Program-made: the position numbers and the translations under genes
NCBI GenBank assembly: GCA_023055425.1
Contig: JALGPY010000005.1
Span: 3,187,501-3,251,500, forward strand
Length of the DNA: 64,000 bases
Origin: Linanthus parryae
Lineage: Eukaryota; Streptophyta; Magnoliopsida; Ericales; Polemoniaceae
Direction of reading: 5' to 3'
Shown here: positions 31,601-43,464 of the stretch, piece by piece
Layout of the letters: each line of letters starts with the position of its first letter
Position numbering within the stretch: position 1 is the stretch's first letter
The notes under the pieces: generated by a model
Databases searched by the model: none
What the model saw: only the letters and a program-made list of their open reading frames with translations
Told to the model about the DNA's origin: nothing

Positions 31601-34556
31601 TTTGCAGGTGTATTACCCAAGTACTTCAGCTCAGAGTGGTCCGTTGCTCAGTTCCGTTTGCTTGAAGGTTACCAGTACATTGTTGCATTTGGCCATCAAA
31701 AGAACACTGTTGTTATTCTTGGGTTGGACGGAAGGTGAGTAAAACATTGATAATGTTTATGTTTCTTTATTCTGATGCTACCATATTGTGCCACAAGGGC
31801 ATTAGTGGACAGAAAAGAAGAGTTCTGATACTTGGACAATCCATTTAACTTAAGCCACCTCTGAAACTAGGAGTCTAGGACTGAAACTCGAGCGGGTTGG
31901 ATGAGCTGGCACTCTTGTCCAAGCCCAAGCTCAAGTTATGACAAGGCTCCCCAAGCCTCCTGATACTTATTTTGTCAACCTGAACAAGCCCAGATTCATG
32001 TGTGTTGTATTCGGATTAGGGAACTCAGTACATTTGACGTGACTACCATTTTCAACTGATTAAAATCATATAACTAAGCGTTCAAATTATGCAAACTGAA
32101 CTTAAGTTAGTTATGGTTCACAATAAATCTACTGCCTTACGATATTGACAATTTTCTCGTTTAAGAGTACCAATATTGTGTAACAAAGTAAGAAAGTACA
32201 GGGAAATAATAGTCAAAATATTAATAGTAAAAATGATATAAATATGTAGTCAAATAAAACAAATCAACCGATTAAGAGTAAAAGCAACTTAAAAACATGT
32301 TAATATTGCTCATAGTAATAGTAGAAATCTGGCAATTCGGGCTAGCCCAAAATCAACATTTGTACCTGAGCCCCATCCTAATAACAAACCGGACGCGACC
32401 AAGGCCGTGCGAGTTAGAGTTGCTCAGGTTTAGGCCGTCCAAGTTGCACTCAATTCTGAAACTAACATACTAATATTTCCATCGACACAAGAGGACTTCA
32501 TCTTAATATTTGTTTCAGTTCAAGTTCTTGAATTCCAGACATGTGCAATGAGAGATGCAGGGTAGTTGAAATCAAATTTCTGCATCTTTTTTTAAGATTG
32601 GTAGATCCTTCACTTTTTAATACGAATGGTACAATGAATGAAAGCTTCAACCTCGTAATCTGGTTCCAATATTGTAGTCAATCTCATCAACCTTGTACAG
32701 AAAATGCTTTCTATGATCCAAGGAAGACATTGTAGATATACAAGTCTCAAATTGAGTTCTATTTTGGATGATCTAAACCAACTCGACAATTATGTATAAA
32801 CCTCTTAAACCTGAATTTGTAGCTACTACATAGAAGTAATATTCAACCATAAAAACATCCCTGCATTTGTAGATAAAAGTAATAGAATTGGCCATGGGAT
32901 CATCCAATGAAACAGCTTAGTGAAGGCTCTTCAAGTGGTTTGGTGGAGCTATGGTTCATTTCTTATTTCGAATGTACTCCATTGCAGGAACATACAACGA
33001 AAGATTTGAATTGAGAAGTACTGTATTGAAATTATCAATAAAGCCTGAAGTGAAATTTTTAACTAAATAATGATATGTAGCCAACCCTTAAAGCTCGAGT
33101 GGGATCCAGAATTATATGCGGCAATGCCACATTATCGTTTTTGTACAGTCACATAGATATGAATTATAAGAAAAGGAAAAAGGATTCTCTCTGCTCAGCC
33201 TCCTGTTATGCAACCAAACCCTACCACGATCAACACAACCCTCCCCACGTCTTCCTCAACCCTGTCCAACTCTACCGCCACGCACCCCACCAGCCCAACC
33301 AATGCCCCTCTCTCGTTTTTTGTCTATTCATTTGTAGAGCAGATGACTTTTATGGACCGGACTGACCGTTGGACAGATCAGTACATTGTTCTTCTACAAG
33401 GTGGACGAGATCATATGAATGTGAATACTAGTTGTTTATACTCTTGCAACTATGTGAAAATTAGATTAACCTAATTAGTTTTCTTTTACTATTCTCCCTC
33501 AATTACTCTTTCAAGTGACAATAATGTGGCACTGCCTCATAGATTTCTGGCTCCCATTCGGGCTCCCAGAGTGGCCTAGCTACGATTGTTGTTTCTAATA
33601 CCCCAACCTTCAGGTGCTCAAAAGAAAAATGTGGGTTTAACCTGTTAATCGATACTTTCAGTGGTGGTGTCGTAGTAGGCAGCAGAGGAGGTAAACGCCA
33701 GTAACAAATTTGCAAAAAAATGGTAGTGCTATGTATTAGCAGTACTTAATTTTGGTCTGTAACTTGATGAAAAAACTGTGGTCTGTAACAAAATTTCAAG
33801 TTGGTTCCTGTTCCTCTGTCATCTGCAAAACCGCACAAAAAAGTTAGTGGAAATAGAATATTTAGTTAAAGGAAGAAGGAAATGGGTAAACGTAAACCCC
33901 CTCTGCATAAAACTTACAGATGAACGATTGATGATATCCCCTTATTAGTAGGTTGTAGTATAGTGGTGCACAGGTGAACTTGGTTTGGTTATTTTTGTTT
34001 GGAAAATTATTGAAGAATGGTGTTTGTCGGCTCATATGGCTGGAACTTGGAACCAAATTTCCTCCTGTGTTTTAGGAAACTGGCCTTGCATTCACTTCAT
34101 ATTATACGTAAAGTTTCTTTCTTCGAGTGGTGTCATGTTGTATGAGACTTTCTATTAAACTGTATAAATTCAAATGAATTCAATTATATGAATTTCTTTG
34201 ATAACTAAAAGAAACTTTGTACAGAGGTCTCTGGCATTCCGTCATGGATGTTGTTCTGGTTGTTCTTGTTGCTTACGTAACTATCACCTTCTAGGTTTCC
34301 TACTATGTTCATGTTGAGTATAGCCATGGTTAGAGTATCACAATTCTTGGTTTCTGTTGTCGTACTAGGTTTGTGTTGTTCTGGGATCTGTTATTTTCTG
34401 AACAAGCACGTAGTTATTAACTTTCATGCTCTGGCTGAAGAAATTATATTATCTCTTTTTTGCAGCTTCTATCGGTGCCAATTTGATCCGGTGAATGGTG
34501 GGGAGATGACTCAGTTGGAATATCACAATTTCCTCAAACCTGAAGAACCTTTCTAG
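28682..34556 (+). CDS. ATG18: Autophagy protein ATG18 (PROPPIN, WD40 beta-propeller), 4 exons, 413 aa
   Basis: Exons 28682-29497, 31188-31395, 31608-31734 and 34466-34556 join in frame (1,242 nt) with GT-AG introns. The product has WD40 blades typical of ATG18/[58 protein letters not shown], and [13 protein letters not shown]. The exon 1-2 junction gives [18 protein letters not shown], the family's FRRG-type site for PI3P (and PI(3,5)P2). It acts on phagophore membranes with ATG2 and ATG9. The length is close to Arabidopsis ATG18a. The N-terminus has an Asn-Pro repeat. Start 28682 is chosen for its context (TTCAATGGCG). Introns 1 and 3 are long. I see no defect. Confidence 0.95.
28715..28748 (+). 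repeat. CCCTAA hexamer run in ATG18 coding exon
   Basis: Nearly six copies of CCTAAC encode alternating Pro-Asn ([11 protein letters not shown]) near the N-terminus. The unit equals the vertebrate-type telomere hexamer rather than the plant CCCTAAA heptamer. A second short run (AACCCTAACCCTAACCCC) lies at about 28831-28850. Confidence 0.9.
29670..31020. repeat. About 670-bp imperfect tandem duplication within ATG18 intron 1
   Basis: The copy 29670-30300 is repeated at about 30345-31020 (AGGATTGAACCTGTAATGAA at 29691 and 30365; GAATGCAGAAAAATAGCACC ends both). The copies differ by many small changes, so the duplication is old. It makes up most of the intron and has no coding content. Confidence 0.82.
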
Positions 34557-35625
34557 CAGGTGACAAAGAGGCGTATTTGGACACGACTTCGGTGGTGGTG
34601 GCTGAAGGCACCGGCATGGTATTGCTTATCTTTTTTCTTGTTTCCTCTTCCTCTGCTCATCTTCAAAAGAGTGTGTAGTTGGAGAACTTTGTGTTGTGAA
34701 TACAAGTATATATTTATGAATCTCTGGGCGAGTTCGCAACTGTAACCTTAAAGAAACATTGTAAAAAACATGGAAAAAGATGAGAAAACCAAAAATTAAT
34801 ATCAATGTAAATAGTTCCAACCTTTGTTTCCCTGGGATTGTCTAGTTTGCAGCTAATGTTGCTGGCCACTGTGTGAATCATGTAAACTTCATCATATTGT
34901 ATGATGATACTGTTCTTAGGGTGTCTCCAAGAGATTCTATGTTGGAGGGCCACTGTTTTTAGCCATTTCTACTTTAGCTTTCATTTCCGGTTAACCCTCC
35001 ATTGTCACTTTCACCATATCTTTGTCAGTCGGTCCCCTTCACCTCCAAACTCCCCGTCACCCACAACCCTCCTACACACCGTGGATTCCCCTATGTTCCA
35101 CTAAGCACAACCTCCATTAGCACCACCAACAAATGAAAGGTGTAGTAGGAATTCGACTTCACCACCAACAAATGAAAGGTGTAGGAATTCGACTTCCACT
35201 GGAGGCTTACTACCAAGAGCTTCCAATGGAGGCTCTTGAACAAGTCATCCGCACGAGGACCTTTTCTAAGCGAACCACGGTGAAATTCCTCACCAGCCTT
35301 TTAGCCAACCGCTCACGGAATCCTAGTCGAAGAGCACCACGGCTCTTACTACGAAGTTGGTTTGGTTTCAAATCCACCTCCGAGCTCGTAGCAGTAGTTA
35401 CTGGTTGGTTGATGGTGCTCTTCTTGTGGTGGACCGATGGCTGCCCTACCACAGCATCAAAAACATTGCTATTAACAGGATTGCAGTGTGGGTCTGCAGT
35501 CTGCTTGTACGACCTTCAAGCATAATATACAAGAATGGTTGATATCCTTCCTACATTAGCCAAAGTTTAGGCAATTTACATCCCGAAGGAAAACTGTCCG
35601 CATAAAAAAGGTTTCGGCTAACAAA
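34557..35625 (+). other. ATG18 3' flank, no further gene supported
   Basis: The first 200 bases probably form the ATG18 3' untranslated region. A 35-bp duplication around GAAAGGTGTAG(TA)GGAATTCGAC lies at 35129-35192. Open frames here (for example 35133-35525) have no recognisable similarity. Confidence 0.4.
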
Positions 35626-36231
35626 ATGCAAGGTTCTTTTGCGGTCAAGTCAACATGCCACTTGGCTCCTCACCTCTCAAACCAAGCTTTCAATCATCTA
35701 GCTTCGGCCAGCAGCACTGACCAACCGCACTTTCTCACGAACGTGAGAGTTTTCTATGTTCAAACTCTATGGCACATTCGATTAAGATTTAACAGGAATT
35801 CAGCGGCTATGAACAACAAGATTCAAACCCTCGTTCATTCAGTACAAACCCGCAGATTTGCCACCGCTTCTTCAGGTTTTGATCCAAGGACACCGCAAAA
35901 TTTCCTACTTCAAGCAATCTCCACCCTTTCACTTATCTCAATTATGAGAGGCAATTCATTTGAGAGGGCAACATACTGCAATACTCTTTCAAGGAGCGCC
36001 ACGGGAGCATGGATGTTTTACAACGAACAAGGTATCCGATCCCACCAGGACGCTGTGACCTTTTCGTGCAGATCATCAATCTTAGAAGAGGCAATCACCT
36101 TAATGCATGCTTTAATCTGGTTACGCGAGGGAAACCACCTTGAGGTTATCATTGCAACAGGTTGTGCTAAACTAATCCGAGGTTTGAAGTTCAAAAACGC
36201 CGGATACGACGCATGTAGGGGTGATCCATGA
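35626..36231 (+). pseudogene. Possible LINE-derived RNase H fragment
   Basis: A 201-codon open frame has, in residues about 125-190, the pattern of the RNase H-like domain found at the end of plant LINE-type ORFs: GAWMFYNEQGIRS, then SSILEEAITLMHALIWLREG and EVIIATGCAKLIRGL. The usual Asp in the last strand is not seen (ATGC in place of TDS), so it is likely inactive. The upstream 120 residues are not recognised. There is no reverse transcriptase beside it. Confidence 0.45.
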
Positions 36232-36721
36232 TATTCTTTAGCAAGTACAAAATTTGTATATCAATGTTATCAAGGTCCCCAAGAATCGAAGTTGCCAAAC
36301 CGGACATACTGGCAAAGATAAGACTCGTGGTTATTGAGACTCTTAATCAAAGAAAGTGGCATAGGATAATCGTCTTTTGAATTTGTACACTTAGTATGCA
36401 ACTACTTTTCAAGTGTACTATCCATAATTGGTTGTGCAATGATTTGTGCTACTTTTTTCCTCAAAAAATTTATCTAAGGTTGTTCGTAGAGAGTGGCGGA
36501 ACCAGAAGTTACGAAAGCCGATGCTATGTCAAGTTAATTGCTAGCGCACTAATGCAAGTGCTCGGAATCAGCCAGACATTCTTGTAATTAATAAACGGGC
36601 AACACTACCAAAACATTTACAATTCGAGGTATAAGTGGAGATATTAAATGGGGGGGGGGGGTGTTCGTCTACGTATTGTTGATGGAGTTTTTTTGGGGAG
36701 ACCTTCCATCGTTGGAAGCAC

Positions 36722-36953
36722 AATCTCTGTTTCTCTCGAATATTCTCAGTAGACTTTTTTTTTACTATTCACTTTGACACAGCGATTTGATGAGTAAAAC
36801 GAGACAATTTTTTATGATCTTTTCATGGTGTTGTTGAGTAAATTTTACGCTACAACACCATGTAAAATTACCCAAAACATTGGCCAACGTAACATGAATA
36901 CGAGTAAAAAAGTCAATTGGAAAGATCATAGAGAAACGGAGATAGCATTTAAC
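36722..36953. mobile_element. Stowaway-like MITE, family copy 1
   Basis: Ends ATCTCTGTTTCTCT and its near complement AGAGAAACGGAGAT enclose the family core (CACTTTGACACAGCGATTT and ATACGAGTAAAAAAGTCAA). No coding capacity. Boundaries are approximate. Confidence 0.65.
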
Positions 36954-37529
36954 TATTTGTCAGTTTTGTAATACCTGGGGCCATCAAGTAAAATTTGGAG
37001 GAGTGTTAACCTCCACGGCTACGAATAATGAGAATGCAACATGCGATATAATGCTTCTCAAGATCATTTGTTTTTTTTTAGAGTACGATCATTTGCTGTT
37101 GTTTAGTTGTAAACTCGTAATATAGTTAAAATAATAATTGCACCATTATGAAGTCCATAATCAATCAGAATAGCAAAGGGTGCTCTAAGACATGACGACT
37201 AACTTAAGTGTTAGCCCATTGCCATGAAACCTTGCAACAATGCATTTTCTTGGGAATAAATAAAGTTCGATCGTGCCCCAATGATCACATATGTTTCCAT
37301 CTACTTCCATTCGTGGTGGTTGGATCACATGCCAGCTAAAAGTCGGACTGTGTCGGTCGCAGTTTTGTTTTCTGTAAACATGACATTTTATTTATTTATT
37401 TTTATCAAAAGCCATAAAACATTATTGATAAAAAATGAAATAGTACTGATAAAAAATGAAATAGTACAAGGGGATAGTCCAAAGTGGAGATACATAATAC
37501 AAGTTCGCCTCTGCAAATTGTCAAACATA
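36954..37529. other. Intergenic DNA, no gene seen
   Basis: The stretch is AT-rich with no supported gene. A 20-bp duplication (GATAAAAAATGAAATAGTAC) lies at 37428-37468. The TA target of the next element ends the stretch. Confidence 0.4.
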
Positions 37530-37531
37530 TA

Positions 37532-38745
37532 CTCCCTCCGTATCAGCTGTTTCTTCAAAAATTGAAGAGGGCACGGAGATTAAGAAAGCTAGTAAATGAC
37601 TACATTATCCCTGTGACTCACCCATTTCTGGTGAGTGGAATCCAGGTGGAGGTGTGTTAATAAAAAAACACACTTCCCACCAATTTTTAACACACAATTA
37701 CAAAGCTTAAATGTCTCTCTCTCTTCTTTCAGAGAAAGATGAACATCTTTCAGTTCATCACCATGAACACTACAAAATAAGCAGAATCATCACAAAATTA
37801 GCAGAATCATCTCAACGGAACAAAAACAACCAGATCTGTGCAGAAAAAAAATGAGAAACATCATCAAACACCAAAAAACATTACAGATTCAACCATAACA
37901 TATTCTAAAGACAACAAAAGCAACAACCAGATCTATACAGAGAATTTAATATCGAAATAAAAAAATTGACAAATTTACAGAATGGAGAGGACAGAAAAAG
38001 AAAAGACCAAGAACAAGAGAGAGGTCAGAGCTTTTAACCAATGTGGCTGCAAAGAAGATGAAGCAATTACAGAAGGAGAAGAAGAAGGAAGAACAGAGCC
38101 CCCGTGGTCAAATCGCTTAACTCTCCCACCGTTGTGGCCGCCGCCTCCACCAACAGATCCACCACCGTTGAACTCGACGCCGATCTACTCCCTTTTCCTT
38201 CTCTCTCTTTCTCTCCCTCTCTCGTCCTGACACCGTCGAAATTCTTGAAATCTTACATCACAAATCCACCATCGTCGTACTCGCCTCTACCAACAGATCC
38301 ACCACTGTCAAAGGAGAAGAGAAGGAAGAACAAAGCCCCCGATCTAAGAGATCTCTACTCTCTCTGCCTCAATCAAAATTATGGAGGCGATTCTCTCTCT
38401 CACTCTCGGCGGCTGTGTGTGTGACAGTGTGAGAGGTGAGGTGAAGAACAGGTGAAGAATGAGAAGGAGATAAAGGATGATGTGTGGATAAGAATTAGGT
38501 TATCTGATGGTTTTTTGTTTAGGCGTGTGGGTTAATTAGTTCACTTATCATTGATTGGGCTTGATTATTTGAATTATTTAGGTAATACTTAATTAGTTAG
38601 GCCCAATTATAAATTGGGGTGGGTTTTTTTCATTAAGGGTATAGTTGTATTTTTGTTGTAGAAAATTTCCATATTTGGAAATTTTGAAGAATCAGAAGAT
38701 ACGCCCAAAATGGAATTTTTGAAGAATCTGGTGATACGGAGGGAG
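37532..38745. mobile_element. 1.2-kb non-autonomous mariner/Stowaway-type element
   Basis: It begins CTCCCTCCGTATCAGCTG and ends CTGGTGATACGGAGGGAG, with TA on each side (37530-37531, 38746-38747). CTCCCTCCGT with a TA duplication is the signature of plant Tc1/mariner-derived elements. The first 35 bases match the reverse complement of the last 35 well (both continue into TTCTTCAAAAATT). The inside is CT-rich with short open frames (37982-38230, 38104-38424) that match nothing I know. It is larger than usual MITEs, and no transposase is visible. Confidence 0.85.
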
Positions 38746-38747
38746 TA

Positions 38748-39454
38748 TGCTGTATGTTCTTTTTTTGCTGTCTTTTAGATGTTTTTCTTAAAGCCTTTTT
38801 ATTTATATTTTTTTGGAAAAATTTTATTTTTGTTTTTTCAAAAGTTTCGCTTTTAGATGTTTCTTTTAACACTTTAAAACTGTCTTTTAATCAGACACCA
38901 AACAAGTTCTCATTATAGTCGTATTCTCGTGGAGTCGTAATGAATAACTGTAATTCAAATGGTTCTTCAGATTTTTCTTTTTTTTTTTTGTATTATTGTG
39001 GAATAGGCAAATTTGGACTTGTTCTTGAGTAAAATACTATAAATCAACAACCAGTCAATACCTACTCCTTTGGAGACGAATGTGAAGGCTACAAGGTCAA
39101 TGGATGAGAATGGCAAGTGCAATAGACATAGCCCTAGCCGGTGGCCCAATAATGAGCTCATTCAAATTTTCAATACCCATATAACAATACCTGAAAAATA
39201 CTAGGCTAAAATTATGATGACACGTTTGATTTTTTGAACTAACCAAATTGCACTACTAGATTAAATTTTTGACTAGATCTGTAATGACGCTTGATTTTTT
39301 ACTAAGTCAAAATCGTAAAGTCCAAACAACCCCATAATATGATAACAGGAAACCAAATGGCATTTAAAAAGATCCATTTTCTAGAAGAAAAGACTAGGAA
39401 ACACATCTCCATGATTAAAAAGAAAACAAATCACCCACCCAACCACTCCCTTCT
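38748..39454. other. Intergenic DNA and upstream region of the first GSTF gene
   Basis: No coding gene is seen. The part before 39455 carries CACCCACCCAACCACTCCC close to the TATA box. A similar TCACCCACTCC precedes the TATA box of the second GSTF gene. Confidence 0.45.
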
Positions 39455-39461
39455 TATAAAA
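39455..39461 (+). promoter_or_regulatory. TATA box of GSTF gene 1
   Basis: TATAAAA lies 111 bases before the ATG, and the same spacing and neighbouring CACCCAC motif occur at the paralogue (60468-60474, 100 bases before its ATG). Confidence 0.65.
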
Positions 39462-39565
39462 CTCATGCATGGTCTCTCTTTACTTCTCCATCTTCACCTT
39501 CAATATTTTCCTTCTTTCATTTTCTTTCTCTAGATTATCTCTCTTTCTCTCTCTAGCTCTCAACC

Positions 39566-40894
39566 ATGGCCGGAATCAAGGTTCACGGAGCTTTGCTCTC
39601 GACGGCGACACAAAGGGTGTTTGCGGCTCTCCACGAGAAAGAACTCGAGTTCGAGGTTGTTCCGGTCAACATGGCCGTCGGAGCGCACAAACAAGAGCCT
39701 TTCATCAAGCTCAACGTAAGCCCCGATCGAAATTAGTTAGCTAATTAATTGTTAATTAATTGCCTTGAATATGAAGTAGTTGTACCAACTATGTTAATTA
39801 TTTTCCTTTTTTATTCAGCCATTTGGTCAAGTTCCAGCCTTTGAAGACGGAGATCTCAAGTTGTTTGGTTCGTACTCCCAACTTAGTTTTGGCTAATTTA
39901 TTCAACTTTATATGTGGTCCAAAATATAATAAATGAAACGATGTAATATTTTGAAAAGTCTGAATTCCAAATTTCTACAACTGTTTTACTGACTTACACA
40001 CTCTGTCGCAGATCTTTCTCTCATGATTTACGCCATTGTTGGTCACTTTGATCCGGTGATTTAGATAGCAAAATGATACAATATTTTGATAATCTTTTCT
40101 TGGTGTTGTAGCGAAATAGTTACTCTATAACACGGTGAAAAACTTATCAAAAAGATTGCATCATTTTTCTATTCAAATCACCCAGCCAAATTAACTCAGA
40201 TACGAGTCAAAATGTCAAACTTTGAGAGAATGGGCTGGGACGTAGTGGCATGGCTTCAAATATTTTTTTATTTAAAATAATAGAGGTTGCCAACCGTCGA
40301 AAGAATAACCTTTTAGAAAAGGAATATTATTGATTTATAGTTTTTAGAAATATAAACTTTATTTTGAAATACCCGTTTGTTATATTTGTTAATTGGGTTA
40401 ATTACAATGCTAATTATCTTTTTAGTCCATAGAACTAAATTATTTATTGAATTGCAGAGTCGAGGGCAATTAATCAGTACATCGCCCACACATACCACAC
40501 CAAAGGGACCCAGCTGATCTACGAAGATCCAAGAATGGCACATTTGTCCGTGTGGATGGAGGTGGAGGCCCACCAGTACGACCCCGTTGCCTCCAAGCTG
40601 GCATTTGAGATTGTGTTCAAGCCGATGTTTGGCAAGACCACTGATCCAACTGTTGTGGAAGAGAACGAGGCTAAATTAGTCAAGGTTCTCGATGTCTATG
40701 AGTCTCGCTTGACTCACTCCAAGTACATTGGTGGAGACAGCTTCACTCTAGCTGACTTGCACCACTTGCCCGTCACACAAATTTTGTTGGGCACGCAGTG
40801 CAAGAAGCTCTTTGATGCACGCCCAGCCGTCAGTGCTTGGCTCGCGGAGATCCTTGCCAGGCCGGCGTGGTTGAAGGTCTTGGCAATGAAGTGA
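39566..40894 (+). CDS. GSTF: Phi-class glutathione S-transferase, 3 exons, 211 aa
   Basis: Exons 39566-39715, 39819-39867 and 40458-40894 join to 636 nt. The N-terminal thioredoxin-like domain has [12 protein letters not shown] with the catalytic Ser at residue 12, [20 protein letters not shown] (glutathione-binding loop with cis-Pro and the ES pair), then the helical domain ([44 protein letters not shown]). Phi GSTs conjugate glutathione to electrophiles in the cytosol or act as ligand carriers. The two-intron structure and the 49-nt middle exon are usual for the class. Start context is CAACCATGGCC. A MITE lies in intron 2. No defect is seen. Confidence 0.95.
39997..40249. mobile_element. 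Stowaway-like MITE, family copy 2, in GSTF intron 2
   Basis: It contains the family core GGTCACTTTGATCCGGTGAT near the left and AGATACGAGTCAAAATGTCA near the right, with weakly complementary ends. It is the most diverged copy and lies wholly within the intron, so the GST coding sequence is not affected. Confidence 0.65.
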
Positions 40895-41365
40895 AGTCGC
40901 AACTAGCTGAACGTGAACAAACTTGTTGACTGAGCTATTAAGCACATTTTGTTTGGTTTTTCTCTGCTTCACGTTTTCCTCCCTTGATTGAGATCGAACG
41001 ATTTGCGATCAAAGATCGAATATGAAATAAATTGACATCCTTTCACTTTTTCCTAAGTTATAATGTGTCGTTGTTGTATTTTATTTGGTCGTGCTGCGTA
41101 ACGTATTCGCCTTTTTTTGAGTATTAAATTTTATGATTAGTTTTATTCTTTGTTGAAGTGTTTCTCGACAAGAACCTACGATTACTCAAATTCTTACATT
41201 TCTTATTCCGGGCTCTGATTTTAATTATCAAGGGGTTTTTTCCAACCTAATTGTAACATGAGAAATTTTGAGATCACCATATAGGTGTTGCTTATTTCCA
41301 ATAGTAGAAACATACTCATAAAAGTCTTTGGTGTGTAAAGCTTGAGTCTTTGAGGCGATGGCATA
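40895..41365. other. 3' flank of GSTF gene 1
   Basis: The first ~150 bases should be the 3' untranslated region (AATAAATTG near 41024 could act as a polyadenylation signal). No other gene is seen. Confidence 0.4.
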
Positions 41366-41727
41366 TCTATATTATAAAATAGCATAGTTTAACTAACTTA
41401 GGATTTTTCACCCGTTAGATTAAATCAACCTCATCCCCACCATTAGATCTCACATACTAATTACTTCTCTAACTACCCACGTCCCCAACTACCCATTCTC
41501 ATTTGACACATCTAACTAATAGGAGAGAAGTTTTTCTCAACTACATCCCATACTTGAAAGTTGTTATTTTTTTTTCACCATATTTGTAAATATAATTCTT
41601 GAATAACACCTTTAAATTCATTAAAAAAAACATCTCTAAATTTATTTATTTTTTTTAAAAAAAAAACTCTAAATTAAAAACTATCCAATTTAGAGATAGT
41701 GCCCTCGGGCACGGGCAATACTCTAGT
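41366..41727 (+). mobile_element. Small non-autonomous Helitron
   Basis: The left end is TCTATATTATAAAATAGCAT, preceded by A, typical for plant Helitrons. The right end has a hairpin GTGCCC-TC-GGGCAC followed by GGGCAATACTCTAGT, ending in CTAGT (CTRRT rule). No target duplication is expected. The base after the 3' end is A rather than the usual T. It has no coding capacity. Helitrons move by rolling-circle replication with enzymes supplied by larger copies. Confidence 0.75.
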
Positions 41728-41791
41728 AGTACTAAAAGTAAATACTGTATGATGGTACAAATGTACTCGAGGATAAAAGTGTTTAGTTTTA

Positions 41792-43026
41792 GGGTAAAAG
41801 ACAATTTGCACCCTTGTGGTTTGGGTTATATACAAAAACACCCCCGTTGTTCGGGGATATACAAAAACCACCCTGTCTGAGACAAAAAACTCCCTGAAAG
41901 TGACGGACGTTGGACAAATACCACCCCTCTGTTAATGTCAATTGAGAGGGGGGTGCATTCTGACCTTTTTATGACCATTTTGTCCTTATTTGCGTTTTTT
42001 GTGTTTATTTTGTTCTTGGTGTTCTTGGGCACCACCTCAGCCACCACCGCCACCATCATCCTAAATTCACATTCACAGATCTAAAACATCATCCACATTC
42101 ACAAATCTGAAAACATGATCTGTATTTTAACAAACAACATGAACAAATAGCATCAAAATTTTGACCACAACAATAGCATCAACCACAATTAGCTTCATCA
42201 TCTGCAACAAAAAAAAGAAGACATTACAGGTACATAAAATGAGAAAGAAGAAGAAGGAGAAGAAGTTGATTCAAGACTAACTATCGAATTCGTATCTGCA
42301 GTTAAACCGAAACCAAGAACCACCACTGTTGCTGCCGGCTAACTCCTTCACCCTCGAAACAACCCAGATACTGAATCGAAGCCCAAATCGGTTCTTGGTT
42401 TCGGTTTGGGCTTCGATTTGTCCTCCAGTCGAACTCATAGAAGGACGAAGCCTTCTTTCTCAACCAGGCGAGTTCCTCGACCAGGCGAGAACTCAGAGAA
42501 GGACGGAGCCATCAGCCTCACCTCTTGAACAGCGCGTCCTCCTTCTCCTCCTCCGTCAGCGACTTCGCCGCCAGCAGAGACAGGGCGGCGTCGAGTGAAT
42601 CGAGAAGATCCAGAGCCAGTGCTTTGAGGATGTGAGAAGCCGCGTCCTTGGGGTCGAGGGCGATGGCGAAATCGGCTTCGGCGGCGGCGGATTTGGCGAG
42701 GGCGGCGGCTTCGAAGGTGGTGGAGGTGGTGGATTGGGCTCTGGTGAGGAACGCTGAAGGAGGCTGGGGAAAGAGAAGAGGAAGGAGAGAGAGAGAGAGA
42801 GGTGGGGAAGGAGGCTGATAGGGTTAGAGAGTGAGAGGAAGAGATGGAAAAAAGAATTTATAGTGTGGAATTTTTTTCCAAAGTGAGGGTAAATATGTCT
42901 TTTTACACCTCCGTTAGTGTGCCGTTAGTCATTAACTCTGACAGGGGTGGTTTTTGTATATCTCCGAACAACATGATGGTTTTTGTATATAACCCATTTA
43001 ACGAGGGTGCAAAATGTCTTTTACCC
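41792..43026. mobile_element. Pack-MULE, 1.2 kb, with captured gene fragment
   Basis: The 9-bp duplication TTAGTTTTA flanks it exactly (41783-41791, 43027-43035). The ends GGGTAAAAGACA...TGTCTTTTACCC begin long terminal inverted repeats of more than 100 bp that share GGTTATATACAAAAAC and GATATACAAAAACCACC. The inside is GC-rich, unlike its surroundings, and encodes part of a cellular protein on minus. Long TIR, 9-bp TSD and captured exon DNA together define a Pack-MULE. Confidence 0.9.
42520..42770 (-). pseudogene. Captured fragment of a TPR-like host gene
   Basis: On minus the frame reads [20 protein letters not shown] and then [20 protein letters not shown], the helix pattern of tetratricopeptide-like repeats. 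The fragment has no start or stop of its own. It is clearly richer in GC than the flanks, and the parent gene is not in this window. Confidence 0.6.
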
Positions 43027-43152
43027 TTAGTTTTATTATTTGAGACGCAAATTTCTTTCACTTTACTTAAGGTAATGCGCACCCATTTTCAAATTAAGTC
43101 TTGCGTGGAGAAGTTCTCTGATGGCTCCAACACGTGTCGTATACACCATATA

Positions 43153-43410
43153 TTACCTCTGCTTCTTCTCTTTCAGCTTACTTCACTTTTTGACACTATT
43201 CACTGGGTCACTTTGACACGGTAATTTGGTAAGCAAAATGATACACAAATTTGGTAATCTCTGCATGATCTTGTAGAGTAAACTTTACTCTACAATATTA
43301 TGAAAAAATTATCAAAAAATTACATCGTTTCGCTCCAAATTATTGAGTCAAGGTGACCCAGTTACGGATAAAAAAAGTCAACCCCATTGAAAGAGAAGAA
43401 ACAGAGGTAG
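43153..43410. mobile_element. Stowaway-like MITE, family copy 3
   Basis: TA flanks (43151-43152, 43411-43412). Ends TTACCTCTGCTTCTTCTCTT and the complement of AAGAGAAGAAACAGAGGTAG. The inner repeats CACTGGGTCACTTTGACACG and GTCAAGGTGACCCAGTTACG are also inverted. It is 258 bp and non-coding. Confidence 0.85.
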
Positions 43411-43464
43411 TATCTTTAAAGATCATAAGCACTTGTTGCTTGCGCACAATCATCTTGAGTAGTA

